A stretch of DNA of 64,000 bases from Thermus filiformis (GTDB lineage: Bacteria; Deinococcota; Deinococci; Deinococcales; Thermaceae): assembly GCF_000771745.2 (NCBI RefSeq), contig NZ_JPSL02000036.1, positions 1 through 64,000 on the forward strand. The letters run 5' to 3'. The notes below the pieces were generated by a model. It saw only the letters and a list, made by a program, of their open reading frames with translations, made no database searches and had not been told where the DNA came from. A program made the position numbers and the translations under genes. The stretch's first letter is position 1, and every line of letters begins with the position of its first letter. Shown here one piece after another: positions 7,567 through 15,767 of the stretch.

Positions 7567-8780
7567 CCCTCCCCTCCCTTCTCCACCGCCAGGAGGGCGA
7601 TGGGGTTTTGGGCCTCGAGGCGGTGGTAGTGGGCGAGCGGCACGATCCGGCTGGCCTGTACCTGGAACCCCTCCAAGGGGAGGCCGGTCCCCTTCAGGAA
7701 GGCGTAGGCGGTGAGGAGGTTTTCCAGGGTGATGGCCGCCACCACGAGCCTGCCCCCGGGCCTGAGGGCCTTTAGGCTTGCCCGCAGCACCGCCTCCATC
7801 TCCCCCCCGCTTCCCCCCACGAAGACCGCGTGGGGGGCGGGAAGCCCCTTTAGGGCCTCTGGGGCCTCCCCCTGGACCAGGACCAGGTTGTAGGCCCCGA
7901 AGCGGCGGGCGTTTTCCAGGATGTGGGGCCAGGACTCGGGGTTCTTCTCCACGGCGTAGACCTCCCCCAAGGGGGCAAGCCTTGCCGCCTCAATCCCCAC
8001 GCTCCCCGTCCCCGCCCCGATGTCCCAGAGGACCCCGTCCGGGGGAAGGCGGAGAAGCCCCAGGGCGAGAAGCCTCACCTCCCGCTTGGTGATGAGCCCC
8101 CGTTTGGGCATGCGCTGTTCAAAGGCCTCGTCGGGGAAGAAGCCGAGCCGCGGGGGGAGGGGCCCCGTGGCCTCGAGGATCAGGAGGTTGGGCTCCAAAA
8201 AGCTCTCCCCCGCCACCTCCTCCAGGCTCGGGAAGCTCCGCACCCGTTCGTCCTCCTCCCCCAGGCGCTCCGCCACGTGGGCCCGGAAGCCCCTATGGCC
8301 CATCTCCAAAAGGGCCCGGGCGATCCGGGCCGGGGTGTTTTCGGGGTCGGTGTAGACCACGGAGAGGGGGGAGAGGGCCACCTCCAGGAGGACGCCCCCC
8401 AGGGGCCTTCCGTGGAGGGAGAAGAAGCGGGCCCCGTCCCAGGGGAGCTTGAGCCGGGCGAAGGCCTCCTGGAAGGCGGTGGGGGCGGGGAAGACCAGGG
8501 CCTCGGGGAACCTCCTCAGGACCTGCTTGCCGATGCCGTAGAAGAGGGGGTCCCCCGAGGCCAGGAAGGCCACCCGCTTTCCCTCCCGCACCCGCGCCTC
8601 CGCCAGGTCCAAAAGGATGTCCAAAGGGCCCTGGATGGGCACCTTCTCCCCGGGGTGGTCGGGGAAGTGGGCGAGGTGCCGCCTTCCCCCGATGAGGACC
8701 TCCGCCTCCTCCAGCCGCCTCCAGGCGGCGAGGCTCAGGCCCTCCCTTCCCCCTGCCCCCATCCCGATCACGTAGACCAT
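7563..8780 (-). CDS. cbiET: fused cobalt-precorrin C5/C15-methyltransferase and decarboxylase CbiET (CobL-like)
   Basis: Two enzymes are joined. Residues 1 to about 200 are CbiE, a tetrapyrrole methylase (VYVIGMGAGGREGLS, FLASGDPLFYGIG). Residues from about 225 to 405 are CbiT, a class I SAM methyltransferase that also decarboxylates the C12 acetate (LITKREVRLLALGLL, LWDIGAGTGSVGIEAARL, AVEKNPESW, FVGGSGGEM). At 405 residues it matches CobL. The ATG lies directly after the cbiC stop. The fusion gives a complete C5/C15 methylation module in one polypeptide. Confidence 0.92.
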   Translation of the reverse strand: MVYVIGMGAGGREGLSLAAWRRLEEAEVLIGGRRHLAHFPDHPGEKVPIQGPLDILLDLAEARVREGKRVAFLASGDPLFYGIGKQVLRRFPEALVFPAPTAFQEAFARLKLPWDGARFFSLHGRPLGGVLLEVALSPLSVVYTDPENTPARIARALLEMGHRGFRAHVAERLGEEDERVRSFPSLEEVAGESFLEPNLLILEATGPLPPRLGFFPDEAFEQRMPKRGLITKREVRLLALGLLRLPPDGVLWDIGAGTGSVGIEAARLAPLGEVYAVEKNPESWPHILENARRFGAYNLVLVQGEAPEALKGLPAPHAVFVGGSGGEMEAVLRASLKALRPGGRLVVAAITLENLLTAYAFLKGTGLPLEGFQVQASRIVPLAHYHRLEAQNPIALLAVEKGGEG

Positions 8781-9479
8781 CTACCCCTCCCTAAAGGCCC
8801 TGGAGGTGTCCACCCCCCCGTCCGCCGCCAGCCGGAGGAGGGCGTGGAGGGCGGCCACCACCAGGGTGCTCCCCCCCTTCCGCCCCAGGGTGACGATCCA
8901 GGGAACGGGGGCGGCCATCAGGGCCTGCTTGGCCTCGAGGACGTTCACGAACCCCACGGGCATCCCCAGGACCAGGGCGGGCCTCGCCCCGCGGCCGATG
9001 GCCTCCACCAGGGCGAGGAGGAAGGTGGGGGCGTTCCCCACCCCCACGATCGCCCCCTCCAGAAGCCCCTTCTCCTCCGCATAGGCCACCGCCGCCTCGG
9101 CCCGGGTGCCCCCCGTGGCCTGGGCCCGGGCCACCACTTCGGGGTGGGAGAGGAGCTCCACCACCTCGTTGCCGAAAAGCCTGAGGCGCTCGGGGTTGAG
9201 GCCGCAGGCGATCATGCGCGCGTCCACCAGGATCCGGGCCCCCGCCATGAGCGCCCTTAGCCCCGCCTCCACCGCCCCGGGACGGAAGCGGGTGATCTCC
9301 TTGTACTCAAAGTCGGCGGTGGCGTGGATCATCCGGCGCACCACGGGCCACTCCAGCTCGGAGAAGCCGTGGGGCCCGGCCTCCTCGTCCACGATGCGGA
9401 AGCTCTCCTCCTCTATGGCCCGGCCCTTGGCGGTCATCTGGTGGGCCGGGTTCCGCCGCTTTCTGATCAGGTCATCCAC
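8781..9479 (-). CDS. cbiC: cobalt-precorrin-8 methylmutase CbiC
   Basis: CbiC moves the methyl group from C11 to C12 to give cobyrinate. Family motifs are visible: ESFRIVDEEAG, the active-site His in RRMIHATADFEY, ILVDARMIACGL, and AIVGVGNAPTFLLALVEAI. I place the start at GTG 9479, which overlaps the cbiD stop and has a strong ribosome site (GGAGGTGT) 5 nt upstream; this gives 232 residues. A shorter start at MTAKGRAIEEES is possible but has no ribosome site. Confidence 0.9.
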   Translation of the reverse strand: MDDLIRKRRNPAHQMTAKGRAIEEESFRIVDEEAGPHGFSELEWPVVRRMIHATADFEYKEITRFRPGAVEAGLRALMAGARILVDARMIACGLNPERLRLFGNEVVELLSHPEVVARAQATGGTRAEAAVAYAEEKGLLEGAIVGVGNAPTFLLALVEAIGRGARPALVLGMPVGFVNVLEAKQALMAAPVPWIVTLGRKGGSTLVVAALHALLRLAADGGVDTSRAFREG

Positions 9480-10572
9480 GGTACACCTCCCGGTCCGGCC
9501 AGGCGGCAAGGCACCGCCCCTCCTCAAAGTCCGTGAGGGCCACGCTCACGAAGGGCCTTTCCCCGATATAGGCCTGGAGCCTCTCTTGGGCCAGGCGCAC
9601 CAGCCCCACGAAGAAGGGTTCAAGCCCCTCCTCCAGGGCAAGCTCCAGGAAGCGCCGGGCCGTGGCCGCCCCTTCCGCCTCCTTGAGCGCTCTTGGGCTT
9701 GCCCCCGCCTCCTTGAGGAGGGAGAGGAGGAGGGAGCGGTTCACCTCGCCCCCGGCGGCGTGGGTCATGGTCTTGCCGTCCGCCATCTTGGATATCTTCC
9801 CGATCATCCCCACGATCCGCACCACGGCGATCCCCACCTTCCGCGCCGCCTTGAGCACGTCCCCCACGAAGTCCCCCATCTCTATGAAGGCCATCTCGGG
9901 CAGGTGGGGGAGGAGGCGCATGGCGAAGCGCTCGGACTTCCCTCCCGTGGTGGCGGCGATCTCCAAAAGCCCGTTCGCCCGGGCCACCCCCACCGCCTGG
10001 ACCACGCTCATGCGGAAGGCGCTGGTGGAGTAGGGCTTCACCACCCCCGTGGTCCCCAGGACGGAAAGCCCCCCGAGGACGCCAAGCCTCGGGTTCAGGG
10101 TCTTCTTGGCGAGCTCCTCCCCCCCGGGGATGGCGATGGTGATGGCCAAGGGGCGGTCCGTCACCTCCCGCACCGCCTCCCAGATCATCCGCCGGGGCAC
10201 GGGGTTGATGGCGGCCTCCCCCACCGGCACCCCGAGCCCGGGCTTGGTCACCACCCCCACCCCCTCGCCCCCCTCGAGGCGGTCCTCGCTGGCGAAGCGC
10301 ACGTAGGCCTGGATCTCCGCCCCGTGGGTCACGTCGGGGTCGTCCCCCGCGTCCTTGATCATCCCCACCAGGACCCCGTCCGCCTTCCGCTCCAGCCGGA
10401 AGACCCGGAAGGGCTGCCGCCACCCCGCGGGAAGCCAGATGTCCACCTCCTCGGGCTCCTGCCCCAAAAGGGCCAGGGCGGCGGCCTTGGCCGCGGCGGC
10501 GGCGTTCGCCCCCGTGGTGAAGCCGATGCGGCTTCCCTTTTTGTCCCGGGGCGGGGGGTAAGGGTGGCTCAT
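9472..10572 (-). CDS. cbiD: cobalt-precorrin-5B C1-methyltransferase CbiD
   Basis: CbiD methylates C1 in the early-cobalt pathway and is a marker for it. The 366-residue product starts with RIGFTTGANAAAAAKAAALALLG, a hallmark CbiD region, followed by KDAGDDPDVTHGAEI, AINPVPRRMIWEAV and IPGGEELAKKTLNPRLGVLGGLSVLGTTG. The ATG at 10572 overlaps the transporter stop as ATGA. Confidence 0.92.
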   Translation of the reverse strand: MSHPYPPPRDKKGSRIGFTTGANAAAAAKAAALALLGQEPEEVDIWLPAGWRQPFRVFRLERKADGVLVGMIKDAGDDPDVTHGAEIQAYVRFASEDRLEGGEGVGVVTKPGLGVPVGEAAINPVPRRMIWEAVREVTDRPLAITIAIPGGEELAKKTLNPRLGVLGGLSVLGTTGVVKPYSTSAFRMSVVQAVGVARANGLLEIAATTGGKSERFAMRLLPHLPEMAFIEMGDFVGDVLKAARKVGIAVVRIVGMIGKISKMADGKTMTHAAGGEVNRSLLLSLLKEAGASPRALKEAEGAATARRFLELALEEGLEPFFVGLVRLAQERLQAYIGERPFVSVALTDFEEGRCLAAWPDREVYRG

Positions 10573-11231
10573 GCCGGCCTCAAGGCGTAAAGCCTTAGGG
10601 AAACGAGAAGCCCGAAGAGCCCAAGGCCCAAAGGCAAGGCGAGGGCCTCCAGGTCCACCCCCCCAAGCTCCGCCAGGGCGAGGAGGAGGGCCAGGGCCAC
10701 CACGGCCCAGCCCAGGAGGCGGCTTGCCCTCTCCGCCCTTTGGGAATCCTGGGCCAGGTTCTGGAGGCGGCTCGCCAAAAGCCCGTCCACCCCGTCCACG
10801 AGGAGCATCCCCAGGGTGAAGAAGGCCCCTAGGCGCAAGGGGGAAAGCTCGGCGGAAAGGGCCAGGGCGGAGAGCTGGCTCGCCGTTTCAAACCCGAGGC
10901 CGAAGAGGAGGCCGAGGAGGAGGGGGTTAAGGAGGGGAAGCCCCTTGGGGGGCCTGGGGGGGGTAGGCCTTAGGAGCCGGTAGAGGTTCAGCCCCGCCAC
11001 CAGGAGGAGGAGAAGGGCGGGAAGGTGGAGGGCCTCCAGGTCCACCCGCTTTAGGAGGGCCGCCGCGGGGAAGGCCAGTAGGGTGACGATGGCCCCGTGC
11101 CCCAGGGCGAAGAGGACGCCGTTGTAGGGGGAGGGCCGGACCCGGGAAAGCCCGTCCACCGCCGCCAGGTGGTCGGGGTCCACCCCGTGCCGCATCCCCA
11201 GGGTGAAGGCCAAAAGCTCCAGGCCCGTCAC
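10569..11231 (-). CDS. short NiCoT-type nickel/cobalt permease
   Basis: This membrane protein probably imports Co2+ for the pathway. The metal signature H-x4-D-H-like motif RHGVDPDH lies at residues 14-21 in the first membrane segment, and LGHGAIV and GLGFETASQL match conserved parts of the HoxN/NixA family. It has 220 residues, shorter than the ~330 of classical NiCoT. GTG at 11231 overlaps the stop of a 21-codon leader ORF (GTGA), so translation is probably coupled. It is the first full gene after the cobalamin riboswitch. Confidence 0.8.
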   Translation of the reverse strand: MTGLELLAFTLGMRHGVDPDHLAAVDGLSRVRPSPYNGVLFALGHGAIVTLLAFPAAALLKRVDLEALHLPALLLLLVAGLNLYRLLRPTPPRPPKGLPLLNPLLLGLLFGLGFETASQLSALALSAELSPLRLGAFFTLGMLLVDGVDGLLASRLQNLAQDSQRAERASRLLGWAVVALALLLALAELGGVDLEALALPLGLGLFGLLVSLRLYALRPA

Positions 11232-11293
11232 GGGGCACCTCGTTTTCCAGGGAAGGCCAGGGGTTTACACCAGAAACCTACGTTCTTTTGCAT
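11228..11293 (-). CDS. 21-residue leader ORF between the riboswitch and the cobalt transporter
   Basis: An ATG at 11293 follows an excellent ribosome site (AAAGGAGG in the transcript, 11299-11306). The frame encodes 21 residues beginning MQKNVGFWCKPL and ends in TGA that overlaps the transporter GTG. The transporter itself has only a weak site. The leader may pass ribosomes to the transporter, making the riboswitch act on its site. It could also be the remnant of a longer N-terminus. No homologue is recognised. Confidence 0.5.
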   Translation of the reverse strand: MQKNVGFWCKPLAFPGKRGAP

Positions 11294-11297
11294 GCTT

Positions 11298-11332
11298 GCC
11301 TCCTTTCGCCCCTGCTCGGGGGCAGGTGAGGC
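11298..11332 (-). promoter_or_regulatory. hairpin that can mask the leader ribosome-binding site
   Basis: In the transcript, GCCTC (plus-strand 11328-11332) can pair with GAGGC (11298-11302), which is half of the AAAGGAGG ribosome site. An inner stem GCCCC/GGGGC (11308-11323) closes it. There is no run of U after it. This suggests that the riboswitch controls translation initiation rather than termination, which is inference. Confidence 0.45.
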
Positions 11333-11480
11333 GCGCACCGGGGCGGGTGTTCGGGCTTCCGGCCAAGATGAAGGGCCTAACGCTTAGGGCCGGTTACCGT
11401 TGCGGCACAGCGCCGGACTTTCACCGGTCTTCCCCCCTTTGTGCCCCAGGACATCCGGGCCCTGGGGCACCCCGGCCGCC
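11325..11480 (-). ncRNA. cobalamin (AdoCbl) riboswitch
   Basis: Read on the minus strand, the conserved core is present: GGTGAAAGTCCGG (plus 11413-11425), a B12-box variant CTGTGCCGCAACGGT (11396-11410), and GCCGGAAGCCCGAACACCC near 11345-11363. The order and spacing match AdoCbl riboswitches. It precedes the transporter-to-cbiB operon, so high B12 should shut the operon down. The 5' boundary is approximate because the first pairing element lies close to the cobC stop at 11496. Confidence 0.88.
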
Positions 11481-11495
11481 TTCTCCCCCCCAGTT

Positions 11496-12026
11496 TTACC
11501 CCGGACCTCCCCCCCCGTCAAGGAGCCGGTCCAGGACCCTATGGGGCCAGTCCACCACCACGGCGCCCCCCGGGGCCAAAAGCCCGTCCTCCCCCAGGGC
11601 CCGCAGGACCGCCCGCACCACCCCCCCGTGGGTGAAGAGGAGGGCGGGGTATTGGAGGCCCTCGAGGAAGCGGAAGACGCGCTCCTGGAACTCCTCCAGG
11701 GTCTCTCCCCCGGGGGGCCGGAAGCCCCGGAAATGGAGGAGGGCCTCCCGGTGGGCGGGGTCCAGCTCCTCCCAGAAGGCTCCTTCCAGCTCGCCAAAGT
11801 GGATCTCCCGAAGGGCCTCAGTAGTCGCCGGGAAAAACCCCGCAAGCCGCGCCGTCTTCCGGGCCCTTTTCAGGTCGGAGCTGTAGGCGGGCAGGCGCGG
11901 AAGCCTGCCCATAAGGGCCAAGGCCTGCCGCCGGCCCAGGGGGGTGAGGGGGAGGTCGGTCCAGCCCAGAAGCCTTCCCTCCCGGTTCCAGAGGGTCTCC
12001 CCGTGGCGGACGAGCCAGAGCTCCAT
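11496..12026 (-). CDS. cobC: alpha-ribazole phosphatase / histidine phosphatase CobC
   Basis: This enzyme removes phosphate from alpha-ribazole phosphate or the adenosylcobalamin phosphate late in assembly. The phosphoglycerate-mutase-like motif LVRHGETLWN at residues 5-14 has the catalytic His, and the second His is in LLFTHGGVVRAVL. The length of 176 residues is typical. It ends just before the riboswitch, so it escapes that control. The start is probably leaderless. The assignment as CobC rests on context, because the superfamily is broad. Confidence 0.82.
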   Translation of the reverse strand: MELWLVRHGETLWNREGRLLGWTDLPLTPLGRRQALALMGRLPRLPAYSSDLKRARKTARLAGFFPATTEALREIHFGELEGAFWEELDPAHREALLHFRGFRPPGGETLEEFQERVFRFLEGLQYPALLFTHGGVVRAVLRALGEDGLLAPGGAVVVDWPHRVLDRLLDGGGGPG

Positions 12027-12049
12027 GCCCCTAGGGTAAACTCTCTTCC
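12027..12049. promoter_or_regulatory. 23-bp divergent leaderless promoter pair for cobC and cobT
   Basis: On the plus strand TAAACT (12037-12042) stands 7 nt before the cobT ATG. On the minus strand TACCCT (plus AGGGTA, 12033-12038) stands 6 nt before the cobC ATG. Both fit the TAnnnT -10 box of leaderless Thermus/Deinococcus promoters. The boxes share two bases, so polymerase should occupy only one at a time. I see no clear -35 boxes. Confidence 0.6.
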
Positions 12050-13063
12050 ATGCTGGACCAGGAGGTCTTGCACCAGGCCCAAACCCGCATGGAGAACCTC
12101 ACCAAGCCGCCCCGCTCCCTGGGCCATTTGGAGGAGGTGGCGGTGCGGCTTGCTGCCCTGCAGGGACGGGTCAAGCCCGAGCTCGGCCGGGGGGCGGTGG
12201 TGGTGGCCGCCGCCGACCACGGGGTGGTGGCCGAGGGGGTCTCCGCCTACCCCCAGGAGGTCACCCGGCAGATGGTCCTGAACTTCCTCCGGGGCGGGGC
12301 CGCCATCAACCAGTTCGCCCGGGTGGCGGACGCGGCGGTCTACGTCCTGGACGTGGGGGTCAAGGGGGAGCTCCCCGACCACCCGGGGCTTCTCAAGCGC
12401 AAGGTGCGGCCGGGCACGGGCAACCTCGCCCGGGAGGCGGCCATGACCCTGGAGGAGGCCCAAAGGGCGCTGGAGGCGGGCCGGGAGGCGGCCCGAAAGG
12501 CCATCTCCGAGGGGGCCACCCTCCTTGCCGCCGGGGACATGGGCATCGGGAACACCACCGCGGCGGCCGCCCTCACCGCCGCCCTTCTGGGCCTTTCCCC
12601 CGAGGAAGTGGTGGGCCCGGGGACCGGGGTGGGGGAGGCGGGGCTTTTGCGCAAGCGGGAGGCGGTGGCGCGGGCGCTTGGCCGCTTGAGGCCAGGGATG
12701 GGGCCTTTGGAGGTGGCGGCGGAGGTAGGGGGGCTGGAGCTTGTGGCCATCGCCGGGGTCTACCTGGAGGGCTACCGGGCGGGTCTTCCCCTGGTCCTGG
12801 ACGGCTTCCCGGTGACCGCGGGAGCCCTTTTGGCCTGGAGGCTCGAGCCCGGGGTGCGGGACCACCTCTTCGCCGGCCACCTCTCCCGGGAGCCCGGCCA
12901 CCGCCACGCCCTCCAGGCCCTTGGCCTCCGGCCCCTTCTGGACCTGGACCTGGCCCTGGGGGAGGGGACGGGGGCGGTGCTGGCCATGCCCCTTCTTAGG
13001 GCCGCCGCCCGCATCCTCCACATGGCCACCTTTGAGGAGGCGGGGGTCTCCCGGGGCGGATGA
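12050..13063 (+). CDS. cobT: nicotinate-nucleotide:dimethylbenzimidazole phosphoribosyltransferase CobT
   Basis: CobT makes alpha-ribazole phosphate for the lower nucleotide loop of B12. The 337-residue sequence has the family signatures LTKPPRSLGHLEEVAV, VVAAADHGVVAEGVSAYPQEVT, GDMGIGNTTAAAALTAAL and GVGEAGLLRKR; the catalytic Glu expected near the C-terminus lies in the GEGTGAVLAMPLL region. No ribosome site precedes the ATG, consistent with a leaderless message. The stop overlaps cobS. Confidence 0.93.
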   Translation: MLDQEVLHQAQTRMENLTKPPRSLGHLEEVAVRLAALQGRVKPELGRGAVVVAAADHGVVAEGVSAYPQEVTRQMVLNFLRGGAAINQFARVADAAVYVLDVGVKGELPDHPGLLKRKVRPGTGNLAREAAMTLEEAQRALEAGREAARKAISEGATLLAAGDMGIGNTTAAAALTAALLGLSPEEVVGPGTGVGEAGLLRKREAVARALGRLRPGMGPLEVAAEVGGLELVAIAGVYLEGYRAGLPLVLDGFPVTAGALLAWRLEPGVRDHLFAGHLSREPGHRHALQALGLRPLLDLDLALGEGTGAVLAMPLLRAAARILHMATFEEAGVSRGG

Positions 13064-13737
13064 AGGCCTTCCGCCTGGCCCTGGCCCTCCTCACCGTCCT
13101 TCCCCTGGCCCCCAAAGAGGCGGGGCCTGAGGACCTGAGGCGAAGTGTGGCCTTCTTCCCCCTGGCGGGCTACGCCCTGGGCCTCTTCCTCGCCCTCTCC
13201 GCCTTTCTCCCCCTGCCCAGGGGGCTCCTCGCCGCCCTCCAGACCGCCCTCCTCCTCGGCCTCACCGGCTTCTTGCACCTGGACGGGCTTTTGGACCTGG
13301 CGGACGCCGCCCTTTCCGCCCGGCCCAAGGAGGAGCGCCTCCGCATCCTCAAGGACCCCCACCTGGGCCCCTTCGCCTTCGGGGTGGGCGGGGTCTACCT
13401 CCTCCTCCTCTGGCAGGGCCTGGCCCTGGCCCAGGACCCCCTCTTCCTCCTCCTCTTCCCCGGCTTCGCCCGCTTCGCCATCCTTCCCCTCCTGAACCGC
13501 CTCCCCCTCCTCGGCCCTGGGATGGCCGCCTCCTTGCGGGGCGGGCCCTGGGGGATGGCCCTCCTCCTTGCCCTGCCCTTCCCCCTCCTTTTCCCCTTGC
13601 CCGCCCTCTTCACCCTCCTCGCCGCGTTTCTGGTGGCCCGCCTGGCCCTTTTGCGCCTCGGGGGGCTGAATGGGGACGCCCTGGGGGCGATGATCGCCCT
13701 GGGGGAGGTGGCCGCCCTGGTGGGGTACGCCCTGTAG
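13060..13737 (+). CDS. cobS: adenosylcobinamide-GDP ribazoletransferase CobS
   Basis: CobS joins alpha-ribazole to adenosylcobinamide-GDP in the membrane, the final assembly step. The 225-residue, strongly hydrophobic product has FLHLDGLLDLADAALS (acidic active-site motif), a KDPHLGPFAFGV region, and RLGGLNGDALGA near the C-terminus. ATG at 13060 overlaps the cobT stop (ATGA). Confidence 0.92.
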   Translation: MKAFRLALALLTVLPLAPKEAGPEDLRRSVAFFPLAGYALGLFLALSAFLPLPRGLLAALQTALLLGLTGFLHLDGLLDLADAALSARPKEERLRILKDPHLGPFAFGVGGVYLLLLWQGLALAQDPLFLLLFPGFARFAILPLLNRLPLLGPGMAASLRGGPWGMALLLALPFPLLFPLPALFTLLAAFLVARLALLRLGGLNGDALGAMIALGEVAALVGYAL

Positions 13738-13750
13738 CCTTCCCGGTCTG

Positions 13751-13764
13751 GTAGGCTTTTCCCC
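13751..13764 (+). promoter_or_regulatory. leaderless promoter -10 box before cobO
   Basis: TAGGCT at 13752-13757 lies 7 nt before the cobO ATG, the same layout as before cobT. No ribosome site is visible. It suggests that cobO starts its own transcript rather than depending on cobT-cobS. Confidence 0.5.
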
Positions 13765-14328
13765 ATGGAGGCGCCCAGGCAAAAGAGGCCCTACGAGAAG
13801 CCTCAAGGGGAAAGGCGGGGCCTTCTTCTGGTCTACACGGGGGACGGGAAGGGGAAGAGCACCGCCGCCTTTGGCCTGGCCCTCAGAGCCTTTGGCCGGG
13901 GGCTTAAGGTGCGGGTCTTCCAGTTCATCAAGCACGCCACCGCCCGCTTTGGGGAGCACCGGGCCTTCGCGCTTCTCGGGGTGCCGGTGGAGGGCCTGGG
14001 GGACGGGTTCACCTGGAAGAGCCGGGACCTGGAGGCCTCCGCCCGGCTCGCCCGGGAGGGCTGGGCGCGGGCCAAGGAGGCCCTCCTCTCGGGGGCCTAC
14101 GACCTGGTGGTCCTGGACGAGGCCACCTACCCCTTGCGTTACGGCTGGATTCCCCTGGAGGAGTTTTTGGAGGCCCTGAGGTCCCGGCCCGCCCACGTCC
14201 ACGTGGTGGTCACGGGCCGCGGCGCCCCGGAGGCCCTTTTGGACTTGGCGGACACCGTGACGGAGATGCGCAAGGTGAAGCACGCCTTTGACCAGGGGGT
14301 GCCGGCCCAGAGGGGGATAGAGCATTAG
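13765..14328 (+). CDS. cobO: cob(I)yrinic acid a,c-diamide adenosyltransferase CobO
   Basis: CobO (BtuR/CobA type) attaches the 5'-deoxyadenosyl ligand to cobalt(I). The Walker A motif [19 protein letters not shown] lies at about residues 24-42, VFQFIKH follows, and a Walker B-like [16 protein letters not shown] and [21 protein letters not shown] complete the family pattern. The 187-residue length is typical. The acidic-basic N-terminal tail (about 20 residues) is variable in the family. Confidence 0.92.
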   Translation: MEAPRQKRPYEKPQGERRGLLLVYTGDGKGKSTAAFGLALRAFGRGLKVRVFQFIKHATARFGEHRAFALLGVPVEGLGDGFTWKSRDLEASARLAREGWARAKEALLSGAYDLVVLDEATYPLRYGWIPLEEFLEALRSRPAHVHVVVTGRGAPEALLDLADTVTEMRKVKHAFDQGVPAQRGIEH

Positions 14329-14332
14329 GGGG

Positions 14333-14404
14333 AAGCGGGGAAGTGGTGAAGTGGTGAAGCGATGAAGCGGTGAAGCGGTGAAGCGGTGAAGTGGTGAAGC
14401 GGGG
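14333..14404. repeat. 8-bp tandem repeat, nine units of AAGYGGTG type
   Basis: Between cobO and cobB the unit AAGYGGTG (variants AAGCGGGG and AAGCGATG) repeats nine times without interruption. Each unit contains TGA or a near match, so successive units place stops in all frames; this explains why no ORF crosses it. The array ends 9 bp before the cobB start. Its length may vary between strains. Confidence 0.8.
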
Positions 14405-14413
14405 AGGTGAGGT

Positions 14414-15709
14414 GTGGAGAGGCGGCTGGTGTTGGCGGCTCCCCACTCGGGGGCAGGGAAGACCACGGTGGCCCTTGCCCTCCTCCTGGCCCTGAGGGAG
14501 CGGGGTCTAAGGGTACAGCCCTTCAAGGTGGGGCCCGACTACATAGACCCTTCCCACCTCGAGGCGGCCTCTGGGCGGCGGCCCTACAACCTGGATGGCT
14601 TCTTCCTGGACGAGAAGGGCCTCCTCGCCCTCTTCCGCCACGGGGCGCGGGGGAAGGCCTTCGCCCTGGTGGAGGGGGTGATGGGCCTCTTTGACGGGAA
14701 GGACCCCCTGGGGCGGGTGGGCTCCACCGCCCAGGTGGCCCGGCTCCTCCGGGCCCCCGTGGCCCTGGTGGTGGACGCCCAGGGGATGGCGGGCTCCATC
14801 GCCGCCCTGGCCAAGGGCTTCCGGGACCACGACCCCGGGGTGCGGGTGGTGGGGGTCTTCGCCAACCGGGTGGGCTCGGAGCGGCACGCCCAGATCCTGC
14901 GGGAGGCCCTGGAGGAGGTGGGCCTTCCCCTTCTCGGCTGGCTTCCCAAGGACCCCGGCCTCTCCCTCCCCGAGCGGCACCTGGGCCTGGTCCTGGCGGG
15001 GGAGGTGGCCCCGCCCCTGGAGGCCCTGCGGCGGGCCTTCCGGGTGGACCTGGAGGCGGTCCTTCGCCTGGCCGAGGCCCCGTCCCTCCCCGAGGCCCCG
15101 CCCTTCCTCCCGGAAAGGCGCTCCCCTAGGGCGCGGGTGGCCTACGCCTGGGACCGGGCCTTCCGCTTCTACTACCCCGAGGCCCTGGAGCTTCTGGAGG
15201 CCTTGGGGGCAGAGCTTGTGCCCTTCAGCCCCCTCGAGGACGAAACCCTTCCCGAGGCCCACGCCCTCCTCCTCGGGGGCGGCTACCCCGAGCTCTTCGC
15301 CCAACGCCTGGCGGAGAACCGGGCCCTGCGGGAGGCCATCCGCCGCTTCCCCGGGCCCATCGTGGCCGAGTGCGGGGGGTACATGTACCTCTCCCGGGGG
15401 CTCTGGGTGGGGGAGGCGTTCTTCCCCATGGTGGGCCTGGTCCCGGGGGAGGCCCGGATGGGGGAGCGGCCGGTTTTGGGCTACCGGGAGGTGGAGGCCC
15501 TGCGGGACAACCCCCTGGCCCGGAGGGGGGAGGTCCTGAGGGGGCACGAGTTCCACTACGCCCACCTCCCCCCGTCCCCAAGCCCCGCCTGGCGCCGCCT
15601 TGGGGGGGAGGAGGTGGAGGGGTACACGGACGGCCGGGTCCTGGCGAGCTTCGTGCACCTCTACCTTCCCGCCTTCCCGGAGGCGGCAAGGCGCCTCCTT
15701 CCCCCCTAA
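14414..15709 (+). CDS. cobB: cobyrinate a,c-diamide synthase (CbiA/CobB)
   Basis: The enzyme amidates the a and c side chains of cobyrinate with glutamine and ATP. The N-terminal ATPase half has a deviant P-loop LVLAAPHSGAGKTTVALALL and FKVGPDYIDPSHLEAASG. The C-terminal half is a triad glutamine amidotransferase, with Cys in PIVAECGGYMYLSRGL and a His in LRGHEFHY. It has 431 residues. The start is GTG 14414, with GGAGGTGAGG upstream. A single enzyme for both pathway types; no cbiP is in the window. Confidence 0.93.
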   Translation: MERRLVLAAPHSGAGKTTVALALLLALRERGLRVQPFKVGPDYIDPSHLEAASGRRPYNLDGFFLDEKGLLALFRHGARGKAFALVEGVMGLFDGKDPLGRVGSTAQVARLLRAPVALVVDAQGMAGSIAALAKGFRDHDPGVRVVGVFANRVGSERHAQILREALEEVGLPLLGWLPKDPGLSLPERHLGLVLAGEVAPPLEALRRAFRVDLEAVLRLAEAPSLPEAPPFLPERRSPRARVAYAWDRAFRFYYPEALELLEALGAELVPFSPLEDETLPEAHALLLGGGYPELFAQRLAENRALREAIRRFPGPIVAECGGYMYLSRGLWVGEAFFPMVGLVPGEARMGERPVLGYREVEALRDNPLARRGEVLRGHEFHYAHLPPSPSPAWRRLGGEEVEGYTDGRVLASFVHLYLPAFPEAARRLLPP

Positions 15710-15767
15710 GCCGCCAAAGGTCCCTCCCCGCCCCATCGTCGGGTTTGTAGCCTAAGCCCAGTTTTCC

